Program-made: the position numbers and the translations under genes
Notes under the pieces: model-generated
Databases searched by the model: none
What the model was told of the DNA's origin: nothing
The model's input: the letters and a program-made list of their open reading frames with translations, nothing else
Assembly: GCA_019639195.1 (NCBI GenBank)
Contig: JAHBSI010000001.1
Location: 1,116,001-1,180,000 of the forward strand
From: Acidobacteriota bacterium
GTDB lineage: Bacteria > Acidobacteriota > Blastocatellia > Pyrinomonadales > Pyrinomonadaceae
DNA length: 64,000 nt
Direction of reading: 5' to 3'
Part shown: positions 46,512-55,152 of the stretch, one piece after another
Position numbering within the stretch: the stretch's first letter is position 1
Layout of the letters: each line of letters opens with the position of its first letter

Positions 46512-46695
46512 TTAGACACCAACCTTGTTCACATGGTTGTAGACGGCACCGCGTTCGACAGCCTCAAATCCGGCGTGGTGGATCATTTCGATGGTCTCCT
46601 GCTTGGTCATTTTGACTTTGTTATTGGACTCGACCGAGTAGCTGTGGGTGAGTTTGCCGTCGACGGCGAGCCGTAGGTCGCGTTGGAGCAATGAA
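46512..46695 (-). pseudogene. mqnE 3'-end copy 1
   Basis: On the minus strand this reads [20 protein letters not shown], then [20 protein letters not shown] and ends at TAA (46512-46514). It matches the last ~50 residues of intact mqnE. Over 85 aligned bases (46576-46660 against 50121-50205) I count about nine mismatches. The upstream ~45 bases align with gaps and frame changes. The match is strong, so this is a truncated relic. The frameshifted exported-protein gene follows directly. Confidence 0.85.
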
Positions 46696-46706
46696 GCGGC
46701 AAACTG

Positions 46707-46968
46707 TTATCTTGCTGAAGAATCTTGTTGTTGCTTTGATGCATAGAATTCATCTTCGGCTTGGTCTTGTTCTGTTGGCTGATCGATATATCTAAGAAAT
46801 ACACGACCTAATTGAGTTAATTTGGACCACTTAGCCTTCTGCATCCCTGCCCTCTGGCATTTTCGCGCAAGCCTTTCCAGCAAAAGTGAATTGGCTTAAC
46901 GCATAGTGCTCTCCGGCGTCGCCGAGCATTTTACTTGTTATCCGAAAGTTAGATGAGGAGTCTGTCAT
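46707..46968 (-). pseudogene. Internally deleted gene remnant, possibly nuclease-like
   Basis: From an ATG at 46968 the frame reads MTDSSSNFRITSKMLGDAGE and HYALSQFTFAGKACAKMPEG before a stop; the start resembles small restriction-fold (PD-(D/E)XK-like) proteins that begin with an LGxAGEhY helix. One base out of frame the reading continues as KWSKLTQLGRVFLRYIDQPT and EQDQAEDEFYASKQ to a TAA at 46707. The two parts look like the front and back ends of one gene with the middle deleted. It ends about 12 bases before mqnE copy 1. Confidence 0.5.
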
Positions 46969-47026
46969 TTACAGGTGATAATAGCCCAAATATTCAAATA
47001 AGCGCAAAAAGAAGGAGCGTTGTTGA

Positions 47027-47242
47027 TTACGCTGCCAAAACCTCAACGTAATCGCTCTTTGAATGCGGGGTTGGGATCGTTAAACCGGTTTCGGTCAGGT
47101 CTTCTAAATGGAACTCGATCGCTTCCTGGATTAGTTGCTTGACCTCGGTTTCGGTCCTGCCAACCGCTACGCACCCGGGAAGGTCCGGGACATAGGCTCC
47201 CCAACTCGATTCGCCCTTTTCTAACACAACCATGTATCGCAT
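47027..47242 (-). CDS. hicB: HicB-family antitoxin
   Basis: 71 residues of the HicB half-fold: MRYMVVLEKGESSWGAYVPD, LPGCVAVGRTETEVKQLIQE, AIEFHLEDL. There is no added DNA-binding domain at the C-terminus. It follows hicA by two bases, the usual order. It should neutralise the HicA ribonuclease. Confidence 0.93.
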   Translation of the reverse strand: MRYMVVLEKGESSWGAYVPDLPGCVAVGRTETEVKQLIQEAIEFHLEDLTETGLTIPTPHSKSDYVEVLAA

Positions 47243-47244
47243 TA

Positions 47245-47433
47245 TTATTTCTTTAGTCCTGCTTGCTTGAGAACATTGTTAAGCGTTCCAACCGGCATGT
47301 CAATACTTTCTTTCCCGGCAATCGTAACCGTTCCCGCCTTGGTCGAATGGTGAAACTGCCTGTGACTGCCGCGCGTCCTGACCATCACCCATCCGTCCCT
47401 TTCTATCAATTTTATGACATCTTTGACTTTCAA
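47245..47433 (-). CDS. hicA: HicA-family mRNA interferase toxin
   Basis: 62 residues: KVKDVIKLIERDGWVMVRTR, GSHRQFHH with the catalytic histidine, TIAGKESIDMPVGTLNNVLK. HicA has a dsRBD-like fold and cleaves mRNA. The start is a TTG at 47433 that overlaps the TGA of the mqnE 3' copy 2 (TTGA), so hicA was or is translationally coupled to an mqnE gene end. Pair partner hicB lies two bases downstream. Confidence 0.93.
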   Translation of the reverse strand: MKVKDVIKLIERDGWVMVRTRGSHRQFHHSTKAGTVTIAGKESIDMPVGTLNNVLKQAGLKK

Positions 47434-47605
47434 GCGGCAACTTTCTCCAAAAGATCATTGAAGGCATCTCTCTCGACAACATCAAACCCAGGCCGTTGGA
47501 TCATTTCGATGGTCTCCTGCTTGGTCATTTTGACCTCGTTGTTCGATTCGACCGCAGTACCTGTGTGTGAGTTCGCCGCCGTCGGTGATGGTGCCGTCGG
47601 CTGTC
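47430..47605 (-). pseudogene. mqnE 3'-end copy 2, frameshifted
   Basis: The upstream part reads [12 protein letters not shown] as in intact mqnE; an extra base near 47555 then shifts the frame, and in the other frame the homology goes on as [31 protein letters not shown] to a TGA at 47430-47432. The base sequence from ~47490 to 47605 closely follows 50123-50228. It is fused upstream to a DinB relic and downstream to hicA. Confidence 0.85.
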
Positions 47606-47854
47606 GGCTCTCCCTCGTCCTCGGCAGAATTCTCTATCGTCTTTATGAACAGCTCGTCCTCCGCCAATATCAGCTCCAGCCGCGCCCGAAACGCCACATC
47701 AGACTGCGACAAATGCACGCGCATTCTCATGCGCCGACCAAGTCCCCGGACTCGGCCGCCGCTTCAAAACTTGCGCCGGAACCTCGCCGATCAACGGAAC
47801 GATCACCCCGGGAGCAGATTCTAATGCGGGAACTAATTTAGCTGTATAGCTCAT
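47606..47854 (-). pseudogene. DinB-family protein, truncated and frameshifted
   Basis: From the ATG at 47854: MSYTAKLVPALESAPGVIVP, LIGEVPAQVLKRRPSPGTWS, AHENARAF, then a stop; one base over, the fold goes on as LSQSDVAFRARLELILAEDE. The RPSPGTWSAHE motif and the following helix are typical DinB_2. The gene breaks off at mqnE copy 2, so its C-terminal half is missing. Confidence 0.7.
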
Positions 47855-47893
47855 GACGATCGCTCTACGGTAAGGTATAAGCTGCTATTCAAA

Positions 47894-49054
47894 TCAAAGT
47901 TCGATTATCTCTCTTAAAAACTGCTCTGCTTCCTTCTCGTTGATATCAGTGTTCGGAGTATTGATTAGATCGTTGATAGTCCGTCCCTCGAACTGTGAAA
48001 CGCCCCGAGAGTTTCTTCCTGCCCAATGTCGTAAGAGTATGGTTGCCCCCAGGAGGTCATGTTGAAACATCGAGACCAAAGAGGTATTTACTATGCGGGT
48101 TGGGTCGACGCCAACGAAATAAAACATGAAAATGGACCGTTCTTGGGCAAGAAATTCCAGCATCTTGTCTAAGTTGTATGCTTTCGGATTCGAATTCAAA
48201 ACCATTAGTTTGGTCTTAACATCGGTTTCAGTGTCAAATCGATCAAACTTCTTCGCAAAATCTCCAAGAGCGTTATCTGTCTTAAAAGGGGGAAGGCCTT
48301 TCCCCTTATTTGATGTAAGAGCGTCGATTAATTTTTGACGAAGCTCCTCGTCCTCTCCAGCAATTAAATATTCGATGACACGTCCCCTAACGTTCACATT
48401 CTCAATGAGGGCCGCGAAAAGTATCTCGTTCTTCAGCTTTGAGACTCGCTCGTCGAGTTCTGACTTCAACGTTACTGCATCGCCAGAAAAGACGAACTCT
48501 ATAGCTCGTTTTGGCGCGGAAAGGATTGTTTCGCGAGCCTCATCTGTGACTTCAAACTTAATTCCTGTAGGTGAAATGTTGTTTGTCGCCTCAACGAGCC
48601 TTTCAAGATTTCCATCGAAGCCAATCGCCGCATGAATATCAAATAACCTCTCAATGTTTTCCGCAGTATTTTCAATACCCTCAAATTCGCGACTGATATC
48701 CGAACCATTGAAACTCCCACGAATGTTATTTGTTCTGAGGTCCTGCGATGAGTGGCTGATCTTCTTAAGAAAAGTGGAATTAGCAATGAAGCAAAAATTC
48801 TTTTCTGGCGTAACTAAACAGACGACAAAAGGACGATCGTCATACTTTTGGAGCCTAGAAAGAGATGCAACAGTATTTCCAAATGAATGAGATTCTGACG
48901 AACTAAAACGTACGGCGTACTCTGGACAGTAGAATACCGACCGGTCTCTAGTTAGTCCCGCCGTCTCGCAGACGATCCGGGCTAAGCGCGACTTGTCATT
49001 TATTCCGTCATTATCGCTAATAATAAGGAGAAGTTTCGTTAATTGCTCAGACAT
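47894..49054 (-). CDS. Probable restriction endonuclease partner of the adjacent methylase
   Basis: 386 residues from the ATG at 49054, which overlaps the methylase stop (ATGTCTGA); an in-frame extension to 49141 is inside the methylase and rejected. No nuclease family is recognised. The N-terminus is alpha/beta (KLLLIISDNDGINDKSRLAR), the middle is helical, and the end reads FMFYFVGVDPTRIVN and GVSQFEGRTINDLI. The tight coupling to a type II methylase, and its A+T-rich composition unlike the surrounding genes, make a cognate restriction enzyme the best guess. Confidence 0.6.
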   Translation of the reverse strand: MSEQLTKLLLIISDNDGINDKSRLARIVCETAGLTRDRSVFYCPEYAVRFSSSESHSFGNTVASLSRLQKYDDRPFVVCLVTPEKNFCFIANSTFLKKISHSSQDLRTNNIRGSFNGSDISREFEGIENTAENIERLFDIHAAIGFDGNLERLVEATNNISPTGIKFEVTDEARETILSAPKRAIEFVFSGDAVTLKSELDERVSKLKNEILFAALIENVNVRGRVIEYLIAGEDEELRQKLIDALTSNKGKGLPPFKTDNALGDFAKKFDRFDTETDVKTKLMVLNSNPKAYNLDKMLEFLAQERSIFMFYFVGVDPTRIVNTSLVSMFQHDLLGATILLRHWAGRNSRGVSQFEGRTINDLINTPNTDINEKEAEQFLREIIEL

Positions 49055-50027
49055 CAAAGAGCTCCAAATTGTTACCGTTCGTTCGTGAACCCGTTGAAAG
49101 CTTCTGTTCGTTGAGGCTGTTTCGTTCCCAAAAGACGCCATCTGCGTAGCCCTGAATGGTCATATCTTCTTGAGCTTTATTGAGGCGTTTAATTGCCCAG
49201 CAACAATATTCTTTGTTCCTCTCGATGCCACAAAATCTCCGCCCAAGCTTTTTTGCAACAACCGCAGTCGTTCCACTGCCGAGGAACGGGTCCAAAACGA
49301 ATTCACCTGGTTTTGAACTCGCTAGGACTAATTTCGCAATTAGTTTTTCCGGTTTCTGAGTTGGATGGTCCGTATTTTCCGGCATCGACCAAAACGGAAT
49401 TGTAATGTCTGACCAAAGATTAGATGGATGAGTAAGTCTATAATTGCCAACTGACGTTTCATCCCAATCTTTTGGCTGACCGTTTTCCGCCCGGTACGGC
49501 GCTATTACCTTCCTCTTCAGCTTTACAGCGTCCACATTGAATGTATAAGAATTGTTGAGGGTGCAGTACCAAATGTCCTCTGTATTGTTTTTCCAGTTTG
49601 TTAGAGACCCGCGCCCCTTTTCACGTTCCCATGTAATTCTATTTCGAACATGAAAATATCTTTCTAAAACAGGAAAAATCAGTGTTGAGGTTCGCCAATC
49701 GCTACAAACATAAACTGAAGCATTTGTTTTTAACAGCGGAAGCAGCAGATTGAGATTTTCCTCAAACCATGTCGAGTATTCCAGTGATTCCTTTTCCTTA
49801 AAAAGATGCCCGTTGAAATCTTTCGTTAAATTGTATGGTGGGTCCAGAATCAACAAATCGACAAAACTTTTTGGAAGCAGCGAACAGACTTCTTCAAGCT
49901 CCTGATTTATAATCCGATCCGAAACTTCTAACAGGCTTATTGGTTTGGCTAAACGTAGTAATTCTACGGAAAGACTTTGTATTTCCTTCTCTGTACATGT
50001 CAAAGTCCTATTTCTAGGTGCTCTCAT
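49047..50027 (-). CDS. Type II DNA methyltransferase, beta class (probably N6-adenine)
   Basis: About 326 residues from the ATG at 50027; a TTG at 50057, directly after the mqnE stop, is possible but lacks a better ribosome site. Motif IV is LILDPPYNLTKDFNG near residue 60, and motif I comes late as VLDPFLGSGTTAVVAKKLG with GIERNKEYC. The order IV-then-I marks the beta class, and DPPY favours adenine N6. Region markedly A+T-richer than mqnE, suggesting import. Followed by the overlapping probable endonuclease. Confidence 0.9.
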   Translation of the reverse strand: MRAPRNRTLTCTEKEIQSLSVELLRLAKPISLLEVSDRIINQELEEVCSLLPKSFVDLLILDPPYNLTKDFNGHLFKEKESLEYSTWFEENLNLLLPLLKTNASVYVCSDWRTSTLIFPVLERYFHVRNRITWEREKGRGSLTNWKNNTEDIWYCTLNNSYTFNVDAVKLKRKVIAPYRAENGQPKDWDETSVGNYRLTHPSNLWSDITIPFWSMPENTDHPTQKPEKLIAKLVLASSKPGEFVLDPFLGSGTTAVVAKKLGRRFCGIERNKEYCCWAIKRLNKAQEDMTIQGYADGVFWERNSLNEQKLSTGSRTNGNNLELFDV

Positions 50028-50057
50028 AATATTCTCTTTTGTAAACTTTGCCGACAA

Positions 50058-51161
<1,104 letters not shown>

Positions 51162-51168
51162 CTTCTAA

Positions 51169-51768
51169 CTAAAATCCTGGATTTTCTTCAAAGCTAACAT
51201 CCATCGATATTCGGTCCATGTCGACAGATCCAGTTGGGTTCTGCAACGCCGTAAGATAAACAAAACCATTAAATACTCGATCGTCGGAACCAACCTGCAA
51301 CCCATCATGAAACTTTGCCACAAAATCCTTAGGCAAATCACCACACTTGATCCCTGTTAAGATTAAGTTGGTGATTCTCTCGATAGCCTTTCGTTTCTTA
51401 TCCGTCATCGCCTTAAAGGTTTGGACGCGAGCGGTCTGTAGCTCATTCTCTTTACCGTGTATCAGTACGATTCTAACTTCTTCACCATCGATTATCGACG
51501 AGGCCTGGAGCAAAGTTCCCCCAGCTCCGACGGCGGCAAATCGAAACCCTAACCCTGAGAGGGTCTTTTCAACGTCTTCTGCCTTCCTGTTTCCAATACA
51601 AGACGTTTCTTTAGGGTCGGTCGTCGCTGAATTGCTTAAATTGTCAGAGTTAGAATTCGCTGAGGTATTAGCCTTTGGACCCTGAGCATTGTTGTTGAAC
51701 GGTCTACCAGCCTTGCACGCAAGGCCAATGCAAACCAAAAGTAATATTGCTAGTGAGAATGCTTTCAT
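51169..51768 (-). CDS. Small lipoprotein, function unknown
   Basis: 199 residues from the ATG at 51768 (MKAFSLAILLLVCIGLACKA). The signal sequence ends at Cys18 in a loose lipobox (GLAC). A Asn/Ser/Thr-rich linker follows, then a ~140-residue domain with a Cys pair (ETSCIGNRK, TGIKCGDLP) and no recognisable family. It lies exactly between the truncated 5' copy of mqnE and the intact mqnE, and A+T-rich composition points to acquisition. Confidence 0.65.
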   Translation of the reverse strand: MKAFSLAILLLVCIGLACKAGRPFNNNAQGPKANTSANSNSDNLSNSATTDPKETSCIGNRKAEDVEKTLSGLGFRFAAVGAGGTLLQASSIIDGEEVRIVLIHGKENELQTARVQTFKAMTDKKRKAIERITNLILTGIKCGDLPKDFVAKFHDGLQVGSDDRVFNGFVYLTALQNPTGSVDMDRISMDVSFEENPGF

Positions 51769-51784
51769 TACAATATCTATATCT

Positions 51785-51901
51785 CTACGGTGAGTTGGCA
51801 ACGCTGCGATTATATACAACGCCCTCCTCAAAGCTCAGGCGCTCGCCATCTTCGACCTTAAAGGCAATGTCACGGAGGTTCGGGTCAAAAGAGAACTGCA
51901 T
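51785..51901 (-). pseudogene. mqnE 5'-end copy
   Basis: From an ATG at 51901 it reads [20 protein letters not shown] then RLSFEEGVV, and stops after 38 codons. Bases 51817-51889 match 51080-51152 in intact mqnE at 71 of 73 positions, including 62 identical in a row. Codons after ~30 are unrelated. It probably holds the original mqnE start and promoter, displaced by the lipoprotein insertion. Confidence 0.88.
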
Positions 51902-51931
51902 AGCAATATGATAGGATTTTACCAAAGGAAA

Positions 51932-51945
51932 CGCGATTAATCGCG
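51932..51945. promoter_or_regulatory. Palindrome CGCGATTAATCGCG upstream of the mqnE 5' copy
   Basis: A perfect 14-base palindrome 31 bases before the displaced mqnE start codon. It could be an operator of the ancestral mqnE promoter. The rest of 51946-52113 shows no gene. Confidence 0.35.
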
Positions 51946-52113
51946 CACTCTGAACGCTCGACGAACGAAACGCGATAGAGCGTGTACACTGAGCTTGTCT
52001 AACAGGCGGGTACTTTTGGGGCCGTTTTGATGATGGTGGTAGAGTTCCGGGCGGCCGGAGACGCCAAATTGTCGTCCTGCCGTGACAGTCGAGAATTCTG
52101 CCATTCCTCAGGT

Positions 52114-52599
52114 CTATAATCCGTAAGCGGTCTTTAGGATACCGGCAGCACGCTTAAGCAGTTCTCCTCCGTTTCCGCGCCATGAATTGCGGTCGTAGTA
52201 GTAATACCACGGTACACCGGGATAGTACCGCCGTAACAGCGGCGAACACATATGCCGGCAAGGGATCCGCTCGGAAAATATCTGCAGTACGCGCAGGCCC
52301 GGCCGCGTTCGAAACCATTCGGCCGCAACACCTTCGGAATGAATGCCGATCTCCGCATCAGGAGTTGCCGCAGGGCCGAAAGCTCTGGCTAACTCCGCGA
52401 TCGTTATATTAGGGTTCACTTGAATGCCTTCGTTTCCGTTCCGATCCCTATAAAGCCACGCGGTCACATTTATGGCGCCGAGAGCTTGTTCACTCGTCAG
52501 TAAAGGAGTTGCCGTACGTCGATAGCTGAGAGTCGCCTGCGGCAAACGGAAGTCGCAGGGAGGGCTATCTACCGGCATTGAAATTGGAATCCTTGGCAT
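52114..52599 (-). CDS. Possible deaminase-fold toxin domain protein
   Basis: 161 residues, ATG at 52599 behind an excellent AAGGAGGTG site. The sequence around residues 84-120 (IGIHSEGVAAEWF, then VLQIFSERIPCRHMC) carries HSE at 87-89 and PC...C at 113-118, the zinc-binding pattern of cytidine-deaminase-like proteins, especially the deaminase domains of polymorphic toxins (SERxPC). The Cys spacing is PCxxxC rather than PCxxC. No signal peptide and no obvious immunity gene. Function inferred from the motif only. Confidence 0.5.
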   Translation of the reverse strand: MPRIPISMPVDSPPCDFRLPQATLSYRRTATPLLTSEQALGAINVTAWLYRDRNGNEGIQVNPNITIAELARAFGPAATPDAEIGIHSEGVAAEWFRTRPGLRVLQIFSERIPCRHMCSPLLRRYYPGVPWYYYYDRNSWRGNGGELLKRAAGILKTAYGL

Positions 52600-52763
52600 A
52601 GGTACACCTCCTTACCCACAAAAGCGGAAAACCAATGAATCGGCCGAGACCGATTCACTCGTTAGTGATCGGCGTTAGTGTCACTGCAATTCAACGCAGT
52701 TTGCGATATCGATCCGCAAGGCCTCTGCTACAATTCTATCAGAACGACCTAGAGAGGCGATAA

Positions 52764-53654
52764 ATGAAATTTGGACAGGTAGCGAACCCTGAAGAGGTCG
52801 ATTTCGCGATTCCGGCGGACCATCCGGCGACGAAGGGCGTTTTTGCGGCCGAAAAGGCGAAGGAGATGGAGGTTTGGGTCGGGTGTGCAAAGTGGAACAG
52901 CAAGGATCTGAAGGGTTTTTATCCGAAGGGCGTCAAGGCGAAGGACGAGCTGCGATATTATTCGACGCAATTCAACTGCATCGAACTGAACGCGACGTTC
53001 TATAAACGCTATTGGGAGAACACTTACACGGGCTGGCGCGAAGGTGTCGAGGAACGTTTCAAGTTCTTTCCAAAATTCAACCAGGGTGTGACGCATTATT
53101 CGCGTTTGAAAGATGTCGAGGAGCGATGCGAGCAGTTTGCCGAGAATATCGTCTTTCTAAAGGAAAAACTTGGTGTGCCGCTGCTGCAAATGCACGACAA
53201 TTTCGGTGCGAAGGATTTTGATCGCGTCGAGAACTTTGCGGAGAACGTTTGGACGTTCGACATACCGATCGCCATGGAATTTCGCCGCAGCGAATGGCAT
53301 ACGGACGCGGACGTTTCGGAACGGCTCTACGTTTTGATGGAAAAGCACGGCATCACGAATGTGCTTGTCGATACGGCAGGCCGCCGCGATCTGATGCATA
53401 TGCGGATGACGACGCCAACCCCGTTCATTCGCTGGGTCGGAGCAAATCACGAATCCGACTACGCAAGGCTCGATGATTGGGTCGAACGTCTGGGCGAGTG
53501 GAAAAAGCAGGGAATGCGGAAGCTCTATTTCTTCGTCCACCAGAACGTCGAACAGGAATCGCCGCTGCTCTCTCAATACTTTATTAAAAAACTGAATAAG
53601 AAGCTCGGGACCATCCTGCACATTCCGTTGACGGCGAATGATGTCGCGGACTAA
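52764..53654 (+). CDS. DUF72 (YecE-like) TIM-barrel protein
   Basis: 296 residues: VWVGCAKWNSKDLKGFYPKG (the DUF72 start, after a ~30-residue acidic extension), YYSTQFNCIELNATFYKRYW, PIAMEFRRSEWHTD, and HPxx-like LYFFVHQNVEQESPLLS. The family has a TIM-barrel fold with no settled function. Start ATG follows AGAGAGGCG closely. Confidence 0.9.
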   Translation: MKFGQVANPEEVDFAIPADHPATKGVFAAEKAKEMEVWVGCAKWNSKDLKGFYPKGVKAKDELRYYSTQFNCIELNATFYKRYWENTYTGWREGVEERFKFFPKFNQGVTHYSRLKDVEERCEQFAENIVFLKEKLGVPLLQMHDNFGAKDFDRVENFAENVWTFDIPIAMEFRRSEWHTDADVSERLYVLMEKHGITNVLVDTAGRRDLMHMRMTTPTPFIRWVGANHESDYARLDDWVERLGEWKKQGMRKLYFFVHQNVEQESPLLSQYFIKKLNKKLGTILHIPLTANDVAD

Positions 53655-53667
53655 TTTCGCGGAGCCG

Positions 53668-54216
53668 TTATTGATCGGGAGTTTGGCTTTTGCGTGCGGC
53701 GGTTTGGAATGCCTTTAACGCGGGAAGTATCACAGATTCGCTCCTGAGACCCTCATTCAAGTGGATCAGCTCGCCCGTCGCTTTCTTTACTGCGACAAGA
53801 GTGCCGCGCGTATTCTCTATCCCGGCTGGAACCGAGAGTGTGAAGGTATTGCTCCTGCCCGTAACAAACGTCAATCCCGCGATGTCATTCCAAAGGCAAC
53901 TTTGGGATTTGCTGCGGTGCGTGTTCTCAAAACCGTTCTGAAAGATCCGCAACACATCTCGACCCATCGAGACTTGCGACCATATCAAGACGACGAAGAT
54001 GAACGCAAAAGCAAGGCATACAACTCCGCCGAGATAACTGCCGTTTGAGAATAGCGCGAGCGCCGAGATCCCCAGGATCACTGCGAAAAACAGGAACAGG
54101 CCGATCAGGACCGCGTTTGGCTTCGCTCTGTGGGTGGAGATCACGGTTCCAAGCGCCGGGTCGATCATAGCCGCATTGTGCAAGGTCTCTTCAACTCTGG
54201 TTTCCTCGTCGTCCAT
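53668..54216 (-). CDS. Two-helix membrane protein, function unknown
   Basis: 182 residues from the ATG at 54216, which overlaps the stop of the UbiA-family gene (ATGA); a longer frame to 54384 overlaps that gene and is rejected. Two adjacent helices (VLIGLFLFFAVILGISALAL and GGVVCLAFAFIFVVLIW) are followed by a PH-like beta domain (LWNDIAGLTFVTGRSNTFTL). Probably a membrane-anchored accessory of the upstream prenyltransferase, by coupling only. Confidence 0.7.
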   Translation of the reverse strand: MDDEETRVEETLHNAAMIDPALGTVISTHRAKPNAVLIGLFLFFAVILGISALALFSNGSYLGGVVCLAFAFIFVVLIWSQVSMGRDVLRIFQNGFENTHRSKSQSCLWNDIAGLTFVTGRSNTFTLSVPAGIENTRGTLVAVKKATGELIHLNEGLRSESVILPALKAFQTAARKSQTPDQ

Positions 54217-55082
54217 CACTTTATGAAAACGGCCCCGCCGAACGTTGCGAGCAAGATGACACTCACGAACGCATTTGTCGTGAAGAATGCGGCGTTCATC
54301 CGCGACAGATCGTTGGCCTTGACAAGTGTGTGTTGGTAAAAAAGCAGGACGCCCACCGCGATCACACCCGCGAGGGCGAGCCACGCCATTCCGGTCACGA
54401 TCCAGAGGAAAATAAGCACGATAAAGCCCTGAAAATGGAAGATCCTTGCCATCCAGAGTGCACGGGCCACGCCGATCTTTGCGGGCACCGAGTAAAGACC
54501 CGCCTTGCGGTCGAAGTCGATATCCTGGCAGGCGTAAAGCACGTCGAATCCCGCGGTCCAGACGAGCACAAAGAGTGAGAGCAGGATCGGCTGCTCATCA
54601 AACAAACTGCCGCGGACGGCGATCCAGGCGGCGGACGGCGAGATCGCAAGGGCGGCCCCGAGAATGAAATGCGAGAGTGCCGTAAAGCGTTTTGCGTAGC
54701 TGTAGCCAAGGACAAAAAGTAGTGCGACCGGCGAGAGTGCGAACGTGAGCCAGTTCAGGGAGTATGCGGCGAGCAGGAAGACCGCGATCGACACGTAAAG
54801 AAAGGCCCAGGCAAATCCGATGCTAAGCTTGCCGCTCGGAAGCTCGCGATTTGCGGTTCGCGGATTCTGAGCGTCGATCTCGCGGTCGGCGATCCGATTG
54901 AATGTCATTGCCGCCGAGCGAGCACCGACCATCGCAACGGTGATCCATACGATCTGTTTGATCGTCGGTAGGCCGCCTGCCGCAAGGATCGCTCCCAAAA
55001 ATGCAAATGGAAGAGCAAAAAGGGTATGCTCGAACTTGATCATTTCGAGCGTGGTCGTAAATCGCCGCCAGGTCGTGGTCAT
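54216..55082 (-). CDS. mqnP: UbiA-family prenyltransferase, probably MqnP
   Basis: 288 residues, about nine membrane helices. The two Asp-rich motifs are NRIADREIDAQNPRTANRE (near residue 62) and YACQDIDFDRKAGLYSVPAK (near 180), which bind Mg-polyprenyl diphosphate. The start FTTTLEMIKFEHTLFALPFA matches the MqnP subgroup that prenylates the futalosine-route naphthoate. With mqnE 3 kb away this is the likely role; 4-hydroxybenzoate prenylation (UbiA) is the alternative. Confidence 0.85.
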   Translation of the reverse strand: MTTTWRRFTTTLEMIKFEHTLFALPFAFLGAILAAGGLPTIKQIVWITVAMVGARSAAMTFNRIADREIDAQNPRTANRELPSGKLSIGFAWAFLYVSIAVFLLAAYSLNWLTFALSPVALLFVLGYSYAKRFTALSHFILGAALAISPSAAWIAVRGSLFDEQPILLSLFVLVWTAGFDVLYACQDIDFDRKAGLYSVPAKIGVARALWMARIFHFQGFIVLIFLWIVTGMAWLALAGVIAVGVLLFYQHTLVKANDLSRMNAAFFTTNAFVSVILLATFGGAVFIK

Positions 55083-55152
55083 TGCTTGAAAAAGCTAAAG
55101 TTTAGCACCTAACGCCTCTTAAGTCGTCTCCGGAACAGCCAAAGACATTACA

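Noticed and set aside
46607-46804. Short minus-strand frame across the mqnE copy 1 region as a gene
   Set aside because: It is a frame-shifted reading of the mqnE relic and of the neighbouring gene remnant.
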